Source: Mucilaginibacter paludis DSM 18603
GTDB taxonomy: Bacteria > Bacteroidota > Bacteroidia > Sphingobacteriales > Sphingobacteriaceae
Assembly (NCBI RefSeq): GCF_000166195.2
Contig: NZ_CM001403.1
Location: forward strand, 3,490,432 to 3,554,431
Direction: 5' to 3'
DNA length: 64,000 bases
Below are positions 27,376-35,694 of this stretch, piece by piece. The translations under genes and the position numbers were made by a program. The notes under the pieces were generated by a model. It saw only the letters and a list, made by a program, of their open reading frames with translations, made no database searches and had not been told where the DNA came from. Positions within the stretch are counted from its first letter, which is position 1; each line of letters starts with the position of its first letter.

Positions 27376-27675
27376 TTACCCGTAATAACAAAGATAGGAT
27401 ACATCCTGATTGCAGCTTACATCGAAAGATTGATTGGCGGCTATGGCAAATGTTTCTTGCGAATGGTAAGCCTTCCATTCGGCGCCGGGCAACTTTACAT
27501 TTAACTCTCCCGAAATAATAACCATTAACTCGGGGGATGCGGTGCCAAAGGTGTACTGGCCGGGCTTCATTACGCCAACGGTAGCTTTTCCTTTATCGGT
27601 TTCAAGGCCCAGGCTTTGAACTTTTCCGTCAAAATAACTATTGTGCGCAACCTGGCTGGTTTCTGTTATACTCAT
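27376..27675 (-). CDS. ppnP: Pyrimidine/purine nucleoside phosphorylase PpnP-like
   Basis: This 99-residue cupin of the former DUF1255/YaiE group catalyses phosphorolysis of nucleosides to base and ribose 1-phosphate. The family signature is GVMKPGQYTFGTASPELM, followed by a strand VIISGELNVKLPG and the C-terminal SFDVSCNQDVSYLCYYG. Length is close to E. coli PpnP (94 residues). It is monocistronic with a terminator at 27161-27189. The spacer to the left contains short AAGCAAGAGGCAAGAA-like degenerate repeats. Confidence 0.9.
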   Translation of the reverse strand: MSITETSQVAHNSYFDGKVQSLGLETDKGKATVGVMKPGQYTFGTASPELMVIISGELNVKLPGAEWKAYHSQETFAIAANQSFDVSCNQDVSYLCYYG

Positions 27676-27865
27676 GTTTTTATTTTATGCTGATATTGTT
27701 TATACTGTTTTATTGATTTTTAATACCAAAATATATCCATCATGTCATCCCGACGTGAGGAGGGATCTTCTAAAAGCGTTAAGTATGCATCGTATTAGGT
27801 GCGCTGATTATCAATGTGCTGTTTTACTCCGACAATCAGTATTCTTAACTTAGGTCATCGGCCCG

Positions 27866-27945
27866 GTAGAGTAGAGCGGGAAAGTAAAGCACTTTCCCGA
27901 CTCCCTCGTCAATCCGTACGTGCGGTTTTCCCGCATACGGCTTTC
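27866..27945 (-). ncRNA. Group II intron catalytic domains V and VI
   Basis: Domain V (about 27912-27945) reads AGCCGTATGCGG, GAAA loop, then ACCGCACGTACGG on the minus strand, with the catalytic AGC triad. Domain VI follows (27866-27906): arms GAGTCGGGAAAGT and ACTTTCCCGCTC. The branch-point adenosine should be in the bulge near the 3' strand of this stem. Confidence 0.8.
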
Positions 27946-27981
27946 CTAAAAACTTCGTCATCAGCATTCACAGTTGAACCG

Positions 27982-29346
27982 TCAGAAAGCGTATTTTGTT
28001 GGGTCTATTAGTCCTTTCTTTTGAACCAAGGCCTCAAAAGCTCTTTGTCTGTAAAGCTTACACTTTCTTTGGCTCTTGCGGTTGTAGTAGCGATTGAGCT
28101 TTTCGTGAAGATAATTTCGTAACCGACGTTTGCTCACCTGTACGTAGCTGACTCCTTTTATGATATAGTAGTTCAGCCATCCCCGGATACGACTATTAAG
28201 CTCTTCTACTATTTCACTTGCCGGACTATGACCGTGCTTTTTCAGATATTCACTTAACCCACTCCGCAATCGCTGCTCTGATTTTTTGCTCGGAGATATA
28301 TTCCAGTAGCGTCCATTTCTGGACACCAGGCTCTTGTCGTACCGGATCGTGTGCCCCAGGAAGCTGAAAGGCGCCTGTTCCGATTGGATTTGTTTGCTCT
28401 TGAGTTCATTCAAGGTCAATCCCATCTTCCCCAGTATCATTTTCAGTCTGTCAAGTACTTCCTTAGGTATGACCTTCCCCATCAGTACGAAATCGTCCGC
28501 GTATCTGACTATCGATACGCCCATCCTGCTAAATATACTTTCCGGTTTTGTTACTATCCGGTCCAGTAGATGTAGATAGATATTAGACAGCAACGGTGAT
28601 ATCACGCCGCCTTGTGGGGTGCCAAACTCATTTTTCTTCCCGCCCTTAAACTGTCCGTCCTCAAATACAGGCACTTTCAGCCACATGCTGATCAGTCTTA
28701 GTATCCTTGGATCGCTGATCCTCTCTTTGAGCGTTTTTAGCAGTTTATCATGCGGGATCGTGTCGAAATACTTGCTTAAGTCTGCATCAAATACTTCCGT
28801 CTTCCCTGCCTGCAAATGCCCCTTGATCGCTGTCATCGCATCCTTTGAACTCCGCCCAGGCCTGAACCCGTGCGAAACTTCTTTAAAGTCTGCTTCGAAT
28901 ATCGGCTCAAGGATCATTTTACATACCGTCTGGGCTATCCTGTCTTTTACCGTGGGTATGCCTAAGGGCCGTTCCCCGCCATTGGCCTTCGGGATCATCA
29001 CCCGTTTTACTGCTTCCGGACGGTAGGTTTGCTTTCGTAATTCTTCTCCCAGTGTGTGCAGGTAGGTTTCTACGCCTCCCCGTTCTACATCTGATATCCG
29101 GATTCCGTCTATTCCGGCTACGCCGTCATTGGCTTTAACCTGTTTCCACGCTGCCCTTAGCATATACGGTATGAACAGCTTATCATACAGCACATAAAAC
29201 TTGTACTTCCGCTCCTGCTTGGCTTTCTGATATAGTTTCCCCCGGAGTGTTTCTACTCTTTCCGCATCCGGGATCTCACGCCGCCGTCTTTTAAACAGCT
29301 CGCCCTGCTTCCCTTCTGCTTCGACCTTCTTATGATTTGTTACCAT
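27982..29346 (-). CDS. ltrA: Group II intron reverse transcriptase/maturase
   Basis: This protein of about 454 residues has RT domains 0-7 (roughly 60-340) with the catalytic YADD at about 282-285, FDADL in the A motif and GTPQGGVISPLLSN in motif 4. It is followed by a maturase X domain (about 350-430) with RIRGWLNYY. There is no C-terminal HNH endonuclease, so target cleavage would rely on reverse splicing at nascent or single-stranded DNA. The ATG at 29346 is preferred; a TTG one codon earlier is possible. The ORF sits in domain IV of the intron and is intact, so the element may be active. Confidence 0.95.
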   Translation of the reverse strand: MVTNHKKVEAEGKQGELFKRRRREIPDAERVETLRGKLYQKAKQERKYKFYVLYDKLFIPYMLRAAWKQVKANDGVAGIDGIRISDVERGGVETYLHTLGEELRKQTYRPEAVKRVMIPKANGGERPLGIPTVKDRIAQTVCKMILEPIFEADFKEVSHGFRPGRSSKDAMTAIKGHLQAGKTEVFDADLSKYFDTIPHDKLLKTLKERISDPRILRLISMWLKVPVFEDGQFKGGKKNEFGTPQGGVISPLLSNIYLHLLDRIVTKPESIFSRMGVSIVRYADDFVLMGKVIPKEVLDRLKMILGKMGLTLNELKSKQIQSEQAPFSFLGHTIRYDKSLVSRNGRYWNISPSKKSEQRLRSGLSEYLKKHGHSPASEIVEELNSRIRGWLNYYIIKGVSYVQVSKRRLRNYLHEKLNRYYNRKSQRKCKLYRQRAFEALVQKKGLIDPTKYAF

Positions 29347-29819
29347 CAATTTTGTCCGTTTTTGTTCTCTTGGAAACCTTATTCATAGTAATGCCCCTTC
29401 GCTACTCCCGCTTTTACCTTTTCGGGACTCAAACACTACTATGGACATATCCGACTCCCTCGGCAATATGCCGACATGCATATCCCGTTAGGGTCTCCCA
29501 CGTTCATGCGCTACCTTCGTCCTGCACGCAACACCATTCTACTCCGGGTATCTGACAGTGTTCTTATTGCCGTTATTCCCACTGTCATGGCAGGTTTAAG
29601 CAAATGAGGGTGCTTGACCGATATCCTTTGGCGTAACGAAGCCTTACTGGTGCAGCTTACAGAACCATCTCGCCTGAGCTTCACATTGTTCATTTCTTCC
29701 CAATGTGCCAGGCTTACTTCAACCCGAACGGCAAATTTGGTTGTAAGGCTCTTTCATCCTTTAGGTATTTAATTATTACTAATACGCACGCCTCGTGGCG
29801 CACCTCAATCGCCGCGGGA

Positions 29820-29942
29820 AGAAGCCCCACCCAACCCTCCCCGGTAGGGAGGGCTTAAAAAGTCTCCCCTACCGGGGGAGATTATGCACCTTGGTTTATT
29901 TTGGGTGTGCATGAGCGCTAACGCGGTTTAGAGGGGGCTTTG
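29820..29942. repeat. Nested hairpin element inside repeat copy C
   Basis: About 123 bases begin AAGCCCCACCC and end GAGGGGGCTTT, giving short terminal inverted ends. A central imperfect stem joins CCTCCCCGGTAGGGAGG (29837-29853) and CTCCCCTACCGGGGGAG (29864-29880). It replaces the GTCTTGACTTTTTGG hairpin found at the same place in the other copies of the composite repeat. It looks like a small MITE or a REP-like element. Confidence 0.55.
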
Positions 29943-30207
29943 GACTGCCCGATCCTTCCTCCCACAGGCCAGCTCCCGGCCCGGCGTGCAGTCGGGCTTT
30001 TGCCTGTGCTCCAATAATTACCGAAGTTTCAAACCTCATCCCTATTTTTTTCCGGCCGTCCGGGTTCGTTACTCATTGGTACTAAGCCCTGTTAAAAAAT
30101 CATGACCATCGGCTTCGCTATTTTGTATGATAGTTTTTCTCCGTACCATCAATTTAAGTTCAATAAAAGCATAATGGACGGCATTTCAAAACAAAAATTA
30201 CAAATTT

Positions 30208-30468
30208 TTAAGCTTTGGCTTTCCATAACCGGTATTCACCTTTCATACAATGCCCGCAAGGCCGGTAGCCTGCGCACACAGCTTCCACCTCCGACGAAAA
30301 GAATACCCGGTTTGCCGCTTTCATCCGCTTGCCCGATTTGCAGTTCAATTTACCGTATATTTTCAACTTCCGGTTTCCGCCTAAAGTTATCATCCCTGCA
30401 TCAATCAACATCTTCAACTTACGGCTAATCTGGAGCGGTCTATTGCCTAATTGCTGGTGCGCTATCAT
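30208..30468 (-). CDS. Stand-alone Ada N-terminal-like (metal-binding) domain protein
   Basis: This 86-residue protein resembles only the N-terminal zinc domain of E. coli Ada, which accepts methyl groups from DNA phosphotriesters. The signature KIYGKLNCKSGKRMKAANRV is followed by FFSSEVEAVCAGYRPCGHC. Cysteines 43, 71 and 74 align with Ada C38, C69 and C72; the position of Ada C42 is lysine 47, and an extra C65 is present, so the zinc site is changed. It starts one base after the oxygenase stop (TAA-A-ATG) and is the last gene of a three-gene alkylation-repair operon. It may sense or repair methylphosphotriesters separately from the HTH-methyltransferase protein. Confidence 0.85.
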   Translation of the reverse strand: MIAHQQLGNRPLQISRKLKMLIDAGMITLGGNRKLKIYGKLNCKSGKRMKAANRVFFSSEVEAVCAGYRPCGHCMKGEYRLWKAKA

Positions 30469-30469
30469 T

Positions 30470-31183
30470 TTACGTTAAAGCATCGTGAAAAATAATACCT
30501 AAAGTATGTCTTATCCCGCTATGCACTTCGCTTACGCCGTGCTTCATATTCAGCCGGTAATATCCGCGAGCGCCTTTAATCGGCCTAAAATTGGTAGTGA
30601 ACAACAGTAGATCACCTTTTGCCGGCTTCAATACCATTGCCTTGGTTTGCGCACGCGGTGTTTGCTGCGTTAATACAAATTCGCCGCCGGTATAATCCTT
30701 GCCCGGCTCGTTTAAAAACAACACCAGTTGGATAGGGAAAAACAGATCGCCATATAAGTCCTGGTGCAGGGTATTGTGGCCGCCCTCGCCGTATTTCAAT
30801 AACAATACGGTGGGTTTGTTTTGCCCCTGAGCGCGGCAAAGCGCTTGTAGTTCTGCAAATTGATCAGGAAAAACAGCCTCCATATTCAACACTTTCATCC
30901 AATTATTTGCCAGGGGTGCCAGTTGCGAATAAACGGTTTCGCGGATGCTTTGAATCATCCCCGGCAAGGGATAGCTTAAATATTTGTATTCGCCCAAGCC
31001 AAAGCGGTATCGTTCCATCACTACTGTTTTACGGAACAGCTCCTTCTGGTCATATTTGCGTACCAGGTCATCACATTCCGCATCGCTTAATATCTGTGGC
31101 ATTACCGCATAGCCACTATTGTTCATCTGCTGGTATATAGCTTCCCAATCGCATTTTTCAATCCGTTCAGTTATTGTTTCCAT
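30470..31183 (-). CDS. 2-oxoglutarate/Fe(II)-dependent oxygenase, repair operon member
   Basis: This 237-residue 2OG-Fe(II) dioxygenase has iron ligands H140-x-D142 (LHQDLYGD) and distal H215 (KHGVSEV), and the 2OG-binding arginine R225 (GIRHTLGI). It lies 12 bases after the HTH-methyltransferase gene and one base before the Ada-N-like gene. The operon context suggests oxidative demethylation or another AlkB-like repair step, but it is not a close AlkB homologue and could also act on protein or small molecules. Cytoplasmic; no signal peptide. Confidence 0.88.
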   Translation of the reverse strand: METITERIEKCDWEAIYQQMNNSGYAVMPQILSDAECDDLVRKYDQKELFRKTVVMERYRFGLGEYKYLSYPLPGMIQSIRETVYSQLAPLANNWMKVLNMEAVFPDQFAELQALCRAQGQNKPTVLLLKYGEGGHNTLHQDLYGDLFFPIQLVLFLNEPGKDYTGGEFVLTQQTPRAQTKAMVLKPAKGDLLLFTTNFRPIKGARGYYRLNMKHGVSEVHSGIRHTLGIIFHDALT

Positions 31184-31195
31184 TTGATTGACCCG

Positions 31196-32044
31196 TTAAA
31201 TTTCCGGATTGATCTGAGCCGCTTCCCAGCCTATCATGGCCGCTTTGCGTGTGCTACCCCAATGGTATTGGCCAAACTCGCCTGTGGACCGGATAATGCG
31301 GTGACAGGGAATTAAAAAGGCGACCGGGTTGGCGCCAACTGCCGAGCCTACCGCCCTTGAAGCGCCCAGGTTATCTATAGATTGTGCGATGGCCGAGTAG
31401 GTAGATAAATTACCCACCGGGATTTTCAACAAGGTTTCCCATACCTTTAACTGGAACGGCGTACCTTTTAAGTGGAGCTTAATCTGGTTCAGTTGGCTCC
31501 AGTCGCGGGTGAAAATGTACAGCGCGTTCTGTTGCATCATATCAACCACCTGGTGGTATTGCGCATTGGGGAACTGCTGCTGTAAATGGTTGAAAGCGGT
31601 TTGCTCATCATCGGCGAAAGCCATATAACAAATGCCTTTAGCGGTTGATGCCACAATCAAATTACCAAATGGGCTCTCGGCAAAGCTGTAATTGATGGAT
31701 AGCTGCTCGCCGCCGTTTTTATATTCGCCGGGCGTCATCCCCTCGATGTTCATAAACAGATCGTGCAGGCGGCTGGTGCCGGAGAGGCCTGTTTCAAAGG
31801 CAGCATCAAACAAGGTTGATTGCTTATCTTTCAAGATGTTTTTGGCGTATTCAACACTCAGGTATTGCAGAAACTTTTTAGGGCTCACTCCCGCCCAGTC
31901 TTTAAACATCCGCTGAAAATGGAAGGGACTGAGATGCACCTTCTCGGCAACATCGTCTAAAGCTGGCTGTTTTTTAAAGTTGATTTTGATATAGTCAATT
32001 GCCTGGGCAATCCGGCTATAGTCGGTTAAGTTTTGCGTTTCCAT
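31196..32044 (-). CDS. AraC-type regulator fused to methylated-DNA-cysteine methyltransferase (Ada without N-domain)
   Basis: This 282-residue protein has an AraC helix-turn-helix domain (about 15-110, LDDVAEKVHLSPFHFQRMFK) followed by an O6-alkylguanine-DNA alkyltransferase domain (about 117-275). The active-site cysteine is C247 in PCHRII. It removes O6-methylguanine in a suicide reaction and probably regulates its own operon. In E. coli Ada the methyl-sensing zinc domain is on the same chain; here it is a separate gene two positions downstream, so the switch may work in trans. A TAGTTTTG box lies 19 bases upstream of the ATG. Confidence 0.93.
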   Translation of the reverse strand: METQNLTDYSRIAQAIDYIKINFKKQPALDDVAEKVHLSPFHFQRMFKDWAGVSPKKFLQYLSVEYAKNILKDKQSTLFDAAFETGLSGTSRLHDLFMNIEGMTPGEYKNGGEQLSINYSFAESPFGNLIVASTAKGICYMAFADDEQTAFNHLQQQFPNAQYHQVVDMMQQNALYIFTRDWSQLNQIKLHLKGTPFQLKVWETLLKIPVGNLSTYSAIAQSIDNLGASRAVGSAVGANPVAFLIPCHRIIRSTGEFGQYHWGSTRKAAMIGWEAAQINPEI

Positions 32045-32062
32045 TTTTCAAATATTGATATA

Positions 32063-32070
32063 CAAAACTA
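32063..32070 (-). promoter_or_regulatory. Bacteroidota -7 box of the alkylation-repair operon
   Basis: The minus strand reads TAGTTTTG, a full TAnnTTTG match, 18 bases before the ATG of the HTH-methyltransferase gene. An Ada-type operator cannot be defined from sequence alone. Confidence 0.4.
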
Positions 32071-32236
32071 TAGATGGCCGGTGCCGTTAAGAACCCGTTT
32101 CTTGCGGAGTTAATATCACCGAACACGAAATCTTGTCACGTCAACGATAAAATTTCGGGCAGTTCTGAGCCAAATTAATCCATGTTATGTCAGAAATTGG
32201 CTCAGAACTCAGGGCAAAGGCATTAAAAAAGTAAAA

Positions 32237-32384
32237 GGAGGCACCTACGGAGCCAAAACAGGTTTAAGGCCTTTCCTATAAACAGGCGACTCCGCTGGAG
32301 TCAAAAACAAACCGTTAAAGAGCTCCAGTGGGAGCTTCCTGTTTAGGGAACAAAAAAGAAGTTTTGGCTCCGTAGGTGCCCCCT
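32237..32384. repeat. Long foldback element with nested inverted repeats
   Basis: The arms GGCACCTACGGAGCCAAAAC (32240-32259) and GTTTTGGCTCCGTAGGTGCC (32361-32380) are perfect 20-base complements. Inside them CCTATAAACAGG pairs with CCTGTTTAGG, and GACTCCGCTGGAGTC and GAGCTCCAGTGGGAGCTT form further hairpins. There is no coding frame. It looks like a MITE-like or structured non-coding element between the repair operon and the M28 peptidase gene. A related TACGGAGC/GCTCCGTA pair occurs at 38003-38062. Confidence 0.7.
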
Positions 32385-32484
32385 TGTTCAGTAGGTTTCC
32401 CTTTTTGCGTCAATAAAATCAAATGAACTTTTTTAATGCGTTGCCTTGACTCAAGACTCCAGACTAAGTACTCTTGACTTAATA

Positions 32485-33792
32485 CTATTGCTCCAGTTTA
32501 CCAACCCGTTTAGGCGTATCCTTCCCACTCACTATGCTGCGCGAGCTCAACGCTATAGCGCGGATGGTGGAGGTAATGTTACCGACATCCAAAGTTGAAA
32601 ATTCATCTTTTACGGTATGATAAAGTTGATCGGTGTCTATCTGGTCGGTTGATATGGTATGTGCCGGTACGCCTAATTTAGCCAGGGATGCGTTATCGCT
32701 GCGGTAAAACAGGTTTTGTTCCGGGTATGGGTCGGGATAAAATTTAAATGGTGTGCCTGCCAGGTTACGTTGTAGTATCTTGCCAAAATCAGATCGTTCA
32801 AACCCGGTAATAAACGCGGAGTTCACCCCAAATTTAGATGCCTTGCCAATCATCTCGATATTAAACATCGCTACTACCTTATCGGCATTTACCTGTTTGG
32901 CAAAATAAGCCGAGCCGTATTCCCCAATTTCTTCGGCGGTAAAGGCTACAAATATCAGTGTACGACTGTTGTTTTTTAGTTTTTTGTAGTACTTGGCCAG
33001 GCTGATTACCGCCGTTGTGCCCGAGGCGTCGTCATCGGCGCCGTTGGCAATGCTATCACCTTGCATAGGCTTTAAAATTCCCAGGTGATCATAGTGTCCG
33101 CCAAATATCACATACTCTGCTTTCGCTTTTTTAGATCTACCGGGAATCATGCCCGCGATATTGAACAAAGGGAATTCTTCCGCTGTGCCGGTATAAGCTA
33201 CCGAGAATGACTTGACTTCACTAAAATCGCCCTGTACAAATACGATGGCCCGCTCCTTATTAACCTGCTGGCTGATAACGCCGCTTTTAATCCGCTCATT
33301 GAGGCGATTAAAAGCAGCCGAAAAATGCGGATCAACCAGTACCAGCATTTTTTTTCCCGTTCTGAGGTAGGTACGATATTCGATCTCGAAATTTTTATCG
33401 GCGCTTACTTTTACAATTTGTACATCGCTGTTATTGGTCCAGTTTAATACGGGCAAACCCGATACGGTAAAGGCACTATCGGCAGGCATAACTTTTCCGT
33501 TGATGCTAACCATAGTTTTGGTTGGCTTAATCCGTGTTAAGCTGAAGTTTTGCCTGAAACCTTTATTACCCCGCAATGGAACAAGGCCGGCTTGCTTAAA
33601 TTCTGCCTCAATAAATTTAGCAGCTTTTTCAATACCTGGTGTAAAGGTTGCCCGGCCTTCCATATCATCAGCCGACAAGGTTTTGATGATGCGTTCTACA
33701 TCGCTTTGCTGAATATATTTATTTACATTTTGGGCCTGAAGCTGTGCCGAGGCTACTATTAAGGCAAAAGCTGCTATATATTGTTTCATCAT
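32485..33792 (-). CDS. Secreted M28-family metallopeptidase
   Basis: This 435-residue zinc aminopeptidase-like protein has a signal peptide (about 1-20). Metal-site residues can be seen: H233 (GGHYDHLG), D253 (GADDDASG), E287/E288 (TAEEIGEYGS, catalytic base and ligand), E313 (NIEMIG) and H392 (YHTVKDE). A PA-like insert lies between residues ~100 and 215. It follows the M61 gene by four bases, so the two peptidases form an operon for periplasmic or extracellular peptide degradation. Confidence 0.93.
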   Translation of the reverse strand: MMKQYIAAFALIVASAQLQAQNVNKYIQQSDVERIIKTLSADDMEGRATFTPGIEKAAKFIEAEFKQAGLVPLRGNKGFRQNFSLTRIKPTKTMVSINGKVMPADSAFTVSGLPVLNWTNNSDVQIVKVSADKNFEIEYRTYLRTGKKMLVLVDPHFSAAFNRLNERIKSGVISQQVNKERAIVFVQGDFSEVKSFSVAYTGTAEEFPLFNIAGMIPGRSKKAKAEYVIFGGHYDHLGILKPMQGDSIANGADDDASGTTAVISLAKYYKKLKNNSRTLIFVAFTAEEIGEYGSAYFAKQVNADKVVAMFNIEMIGKASKFGVNSAFITGFERSDFGKILQRNLAGTPFKFYPDPYPEQNLFYRSDNASLAKLGVPAHTISTDQIDTDQLYHTVKDEFSTLDVGNITSTIRAIALSSRSIVSGKDTPKRVGKLEQ

Positions 33793-33796
33793 TGCT

Positions 33797-35626
33797 TTAT
33801 TTAACTTTAGAAGACAGCCAGTTTTTGCGGAACGTTTCCTGCTCGGCGGTTAAGGCTTGCCCGGCCTTTTCGGCGCTTACTACTTCCATCTGTGGGTTTT
33901 CTTCTAAAGTAATGGTTGCCTGGTGGTTGCCAGTACGATTCTGATAGCTGATTACTATTTTATCACCCGGCTTTTTCCCTTCCAGATAGCTGGCCAGCGG
34001 TTCTGAGCCATCTACTGCTTTACCGTCCATTTTTTTAAGAATATCGCCTACATCTATACCTGCCTTGTAAATTGGTGTGCCGATGATGGAGTTGCCGGTA
34101 ATAATTACGTTGCCGTTATTCAATTTGGCGGTTATTGCTCCCATCCATGGTTTTCCAGGCGCTGTTTTTTGCATGATATATCCGGCTTTGTTTAGCAGAT
34201 CCACATAATTGTTTTTTTCGATACCCAGGATGTAGCGCTTAAAGAAGTCGGCGGCAAAAATTTTGTTATTGGTTACCTTGGCTAATGATTTTTGCAGATC
34301 GGCAATGGTATACGGGATGTAGGGCTTACCATAGTCAAGCCATACCTGGCGCATGTAATCGTCGAGCGTTAATTTAAACTCGCTACGTAAGCGCAGATCG
34401 AGTGCCAGGGCTGTAGCACCGCCATAATAATAATAGCTGGTAAATATATTAGCTTTATTGGCGGGGTCGATAGAGACTCCAGCATCTGCAAAAACAGCGT
34501 AGTTGCTCATTTGTACCGGGGAATATTTAGCAGCGGCAGGCGTGTTTAAAACGCTGTTTATCAACCCCGACATGGTGCGGGCATATTCATCGGGCGTATG
34601 GAAGCCCGCCCTAACCAGCAATAACTCGCCATAATATTGTGTAAAGCCTTCGGCAAACCAAAGTTCGCCGCTCATGTTGGCATGTTCAAAATTGAAGGGC
34701 TCCAATGATTTTGGGCGGATGCGTTTAACGTTCCAACTGTGAAAGTATTCGTGAGAGAAGGTGCTTAACATCCTTACCTCGTTACCTTCAACCTTATCGG
34801 CAGCCTCTACAATACAGGTTGAATTGCGATGTTCCATACCATCGCCAGAATCGGTTGGATATACATCCTGTAAAAAAGTATATTCGCCATAATCATAAGC
34901 GGGTAACTCACCATAAACAGCCTTCTCTTCGAGCACCACCTTTTGCAACATTTTACCAAAATTGTCTACCACTGGTTGCGCATCGTCGGAGTGTGTGCTC
35001 AGGCGTATGGTTTCGGGCTTGCCATCGGTATTGGTTACGCTCCAGTTGGTTTCTTTAAATGCCGAAAGCTCAGTGGGGCTATCCATCATGTATTGCATAT
35101 CCGGCGCGCTGTACACATTGGCTCCGTCGTGCTTTAACTGGGTGGCCACCTTCCAGCCATGCTGATCCAGATCGGCAAACTGAAACTTAAGCGGACGTTT
35201 TTCATACCCAACCGCCCAGATAAAGGTGGCCGGCATATTTAAATGGGCGTGACTGGCATCAATACCCGAATAAGTACCATCCACATAATTGGCATACAGG
35301 GTATAGCTGATTTTAACGGTTGGCCCGTGTTCCGGAATTTCGTACAGGTCGCCCTCCAGTTGTTTAATGGTTAAGGCGGAGCTATCCACATTAAAAGCTT
35401 TGAGGTTATAAATGTTTTTACCGAACTCGTGAGTAGCATAGCGCCCTGCGGATGAACGGCTCATACGGATCTTGACTGGCAAAGTGGAGGCTTCGGGAAT
35501 CGTCATGACGATCTCGGCCTCGTGATGATTAGCGTTTGGAAAAGAAATGGAGTAAAATATGGCCTTTTGAGCAAAGCTGCCTGAAGCGAGCAGCATGGCC
35601 GCGAAGACTAAGAAAATATTTTTCAT
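33797..35626 (-). CDS. M61-family glycyl aminopeptidase with PDZ domain
   Basis: This protein is 609 residues from the ATG at 35626, chosen because MKNIFLVFAAMLLASGSFA is a good signal peptide; a start three codons upstream is possible. An N-terminal beta domain is followed by a gluzincin core with HEYFH (about 292-296) and the distal glutamate in FAEGFTQYYG (about 326), and the M61 landmark GMEHRNST. A C-terminal PDZ domain (about 500-585) contains IIGTPIYKAGIDVGDILKKM. It acts in the periplasm or at the surface. The M28 peptidase gene follows after four bases. Confidence 0.93.
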   Translation of the reverse strand: MKNIFLVFAAMLLASGSFAQKAIFYSISFPNANHHEAEIVMTIPEASTLPVKIRMSRSSAGRYATHEFGKNIYNLKAFNVDSSALTIKQLEGDLYEIPEHGPTVKISYTLYANYVDGTYSGIDASHAHLNMPATFIWAVGYEKRPLKFQFADLDQHGWKVATQLKHDGANVYSAPDMQYMMDSPTELSAFKETNWSVTNTDGKPETIRLSTHSDDAQPVVDNFGKMLQKVVLEEKAVYGELPAYDYGEYTFLQDVYPTDSGDGMEHRNSTCIVEAADKVEGNEVRMLSTFSHEYFHSWNVKRIRPKSLEPFNFEHANMSGELWFAEGFTQYYGELLLVRAGFHTPDEYARTMSGLINSVLNTPAAAKYSPVQMSNYAVFADAGVSIDPANKANIFTSYYYYGGATALALDLRLRSEFKLTLDDYMRQVWLDYGKPYIPYTIADLQKSLAKVTNNKIFAADFFKRYILGIEKNNYVDLLNKAGYIMQKTAPGKPWMGAITAKLNNGNVIITGNSIIGTPIYKAGIDVGDILKKMDGKAVDGSEPLASYLEGKKPGDKIVISYQNRTGNHQATITLEENPQMEVVSAEKAGQALTAEQETFRKNWLSSKVK

Positions 35627-35694
35627 GATGAGCATTTATTTTAAGCCATGAAGCTATTAAAAATAATGCTTACGCCCAAAGATGGCAAGAAGTA

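Larger units (their letters stand above)
27866..29803 (-). mobile_element. Group II intron with reverse transcriptase ORF
   Basis: On the minus strand the element begins GTGCGCCACGAGGCGTGCG (29803 downward), matching the group II 5' consensus GUGYG, and ends CTCTACTCTAC (27866), matching the AY end. Domain V with an AGC triad and a GAAA loop lies just before the 3' end. The exon junction ...GATTGAG^CGGGCCGATG equals the empty site in repeat copy A (about 11345-11361). The length is 1938 bases. The ORF lacks an HNH endonuclease domain. Insertion is in intergenic repeat DNA, so splicing would not restore any gene. Confidence 0.9.
27735..30065 (-). repeat. Composite intergenic repeat, copy C, split by a group II intron
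   Basis: The repeat runs from ATGTCATCCCGACGTGAGGA (27739) through TAGGTGCGCTGATTATCAAT and AATCAGTATTCTTAAC to CATCGGCCCG (27865), is interrupted by the intron, and resumes at CTCAATCGCCGCGGG (29804). A nested hairpin element replaces the middle (29820-29942) before the repeat ends with CTGCCCGATCCTTCC, GGCCCGGCGTGCAGTC and CCTCATCCCTATTTTTTTCC (about 30060). Joining the two sides without the intron reproduces the uninterrupted junctions in copies A and D. Confidence 0.8.

Noticed and set aside
27300..27518. 72-residue frame over the AAGCAAGAGG repeats and ppnP
   Set aside because: Low-complexity start then antisense of ppnP.
30102..30428. 108-residue plus-strand frame opposite the Ada-N-like gene
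   Set aside because: Shadow of a gene with clear family match on the other strand.
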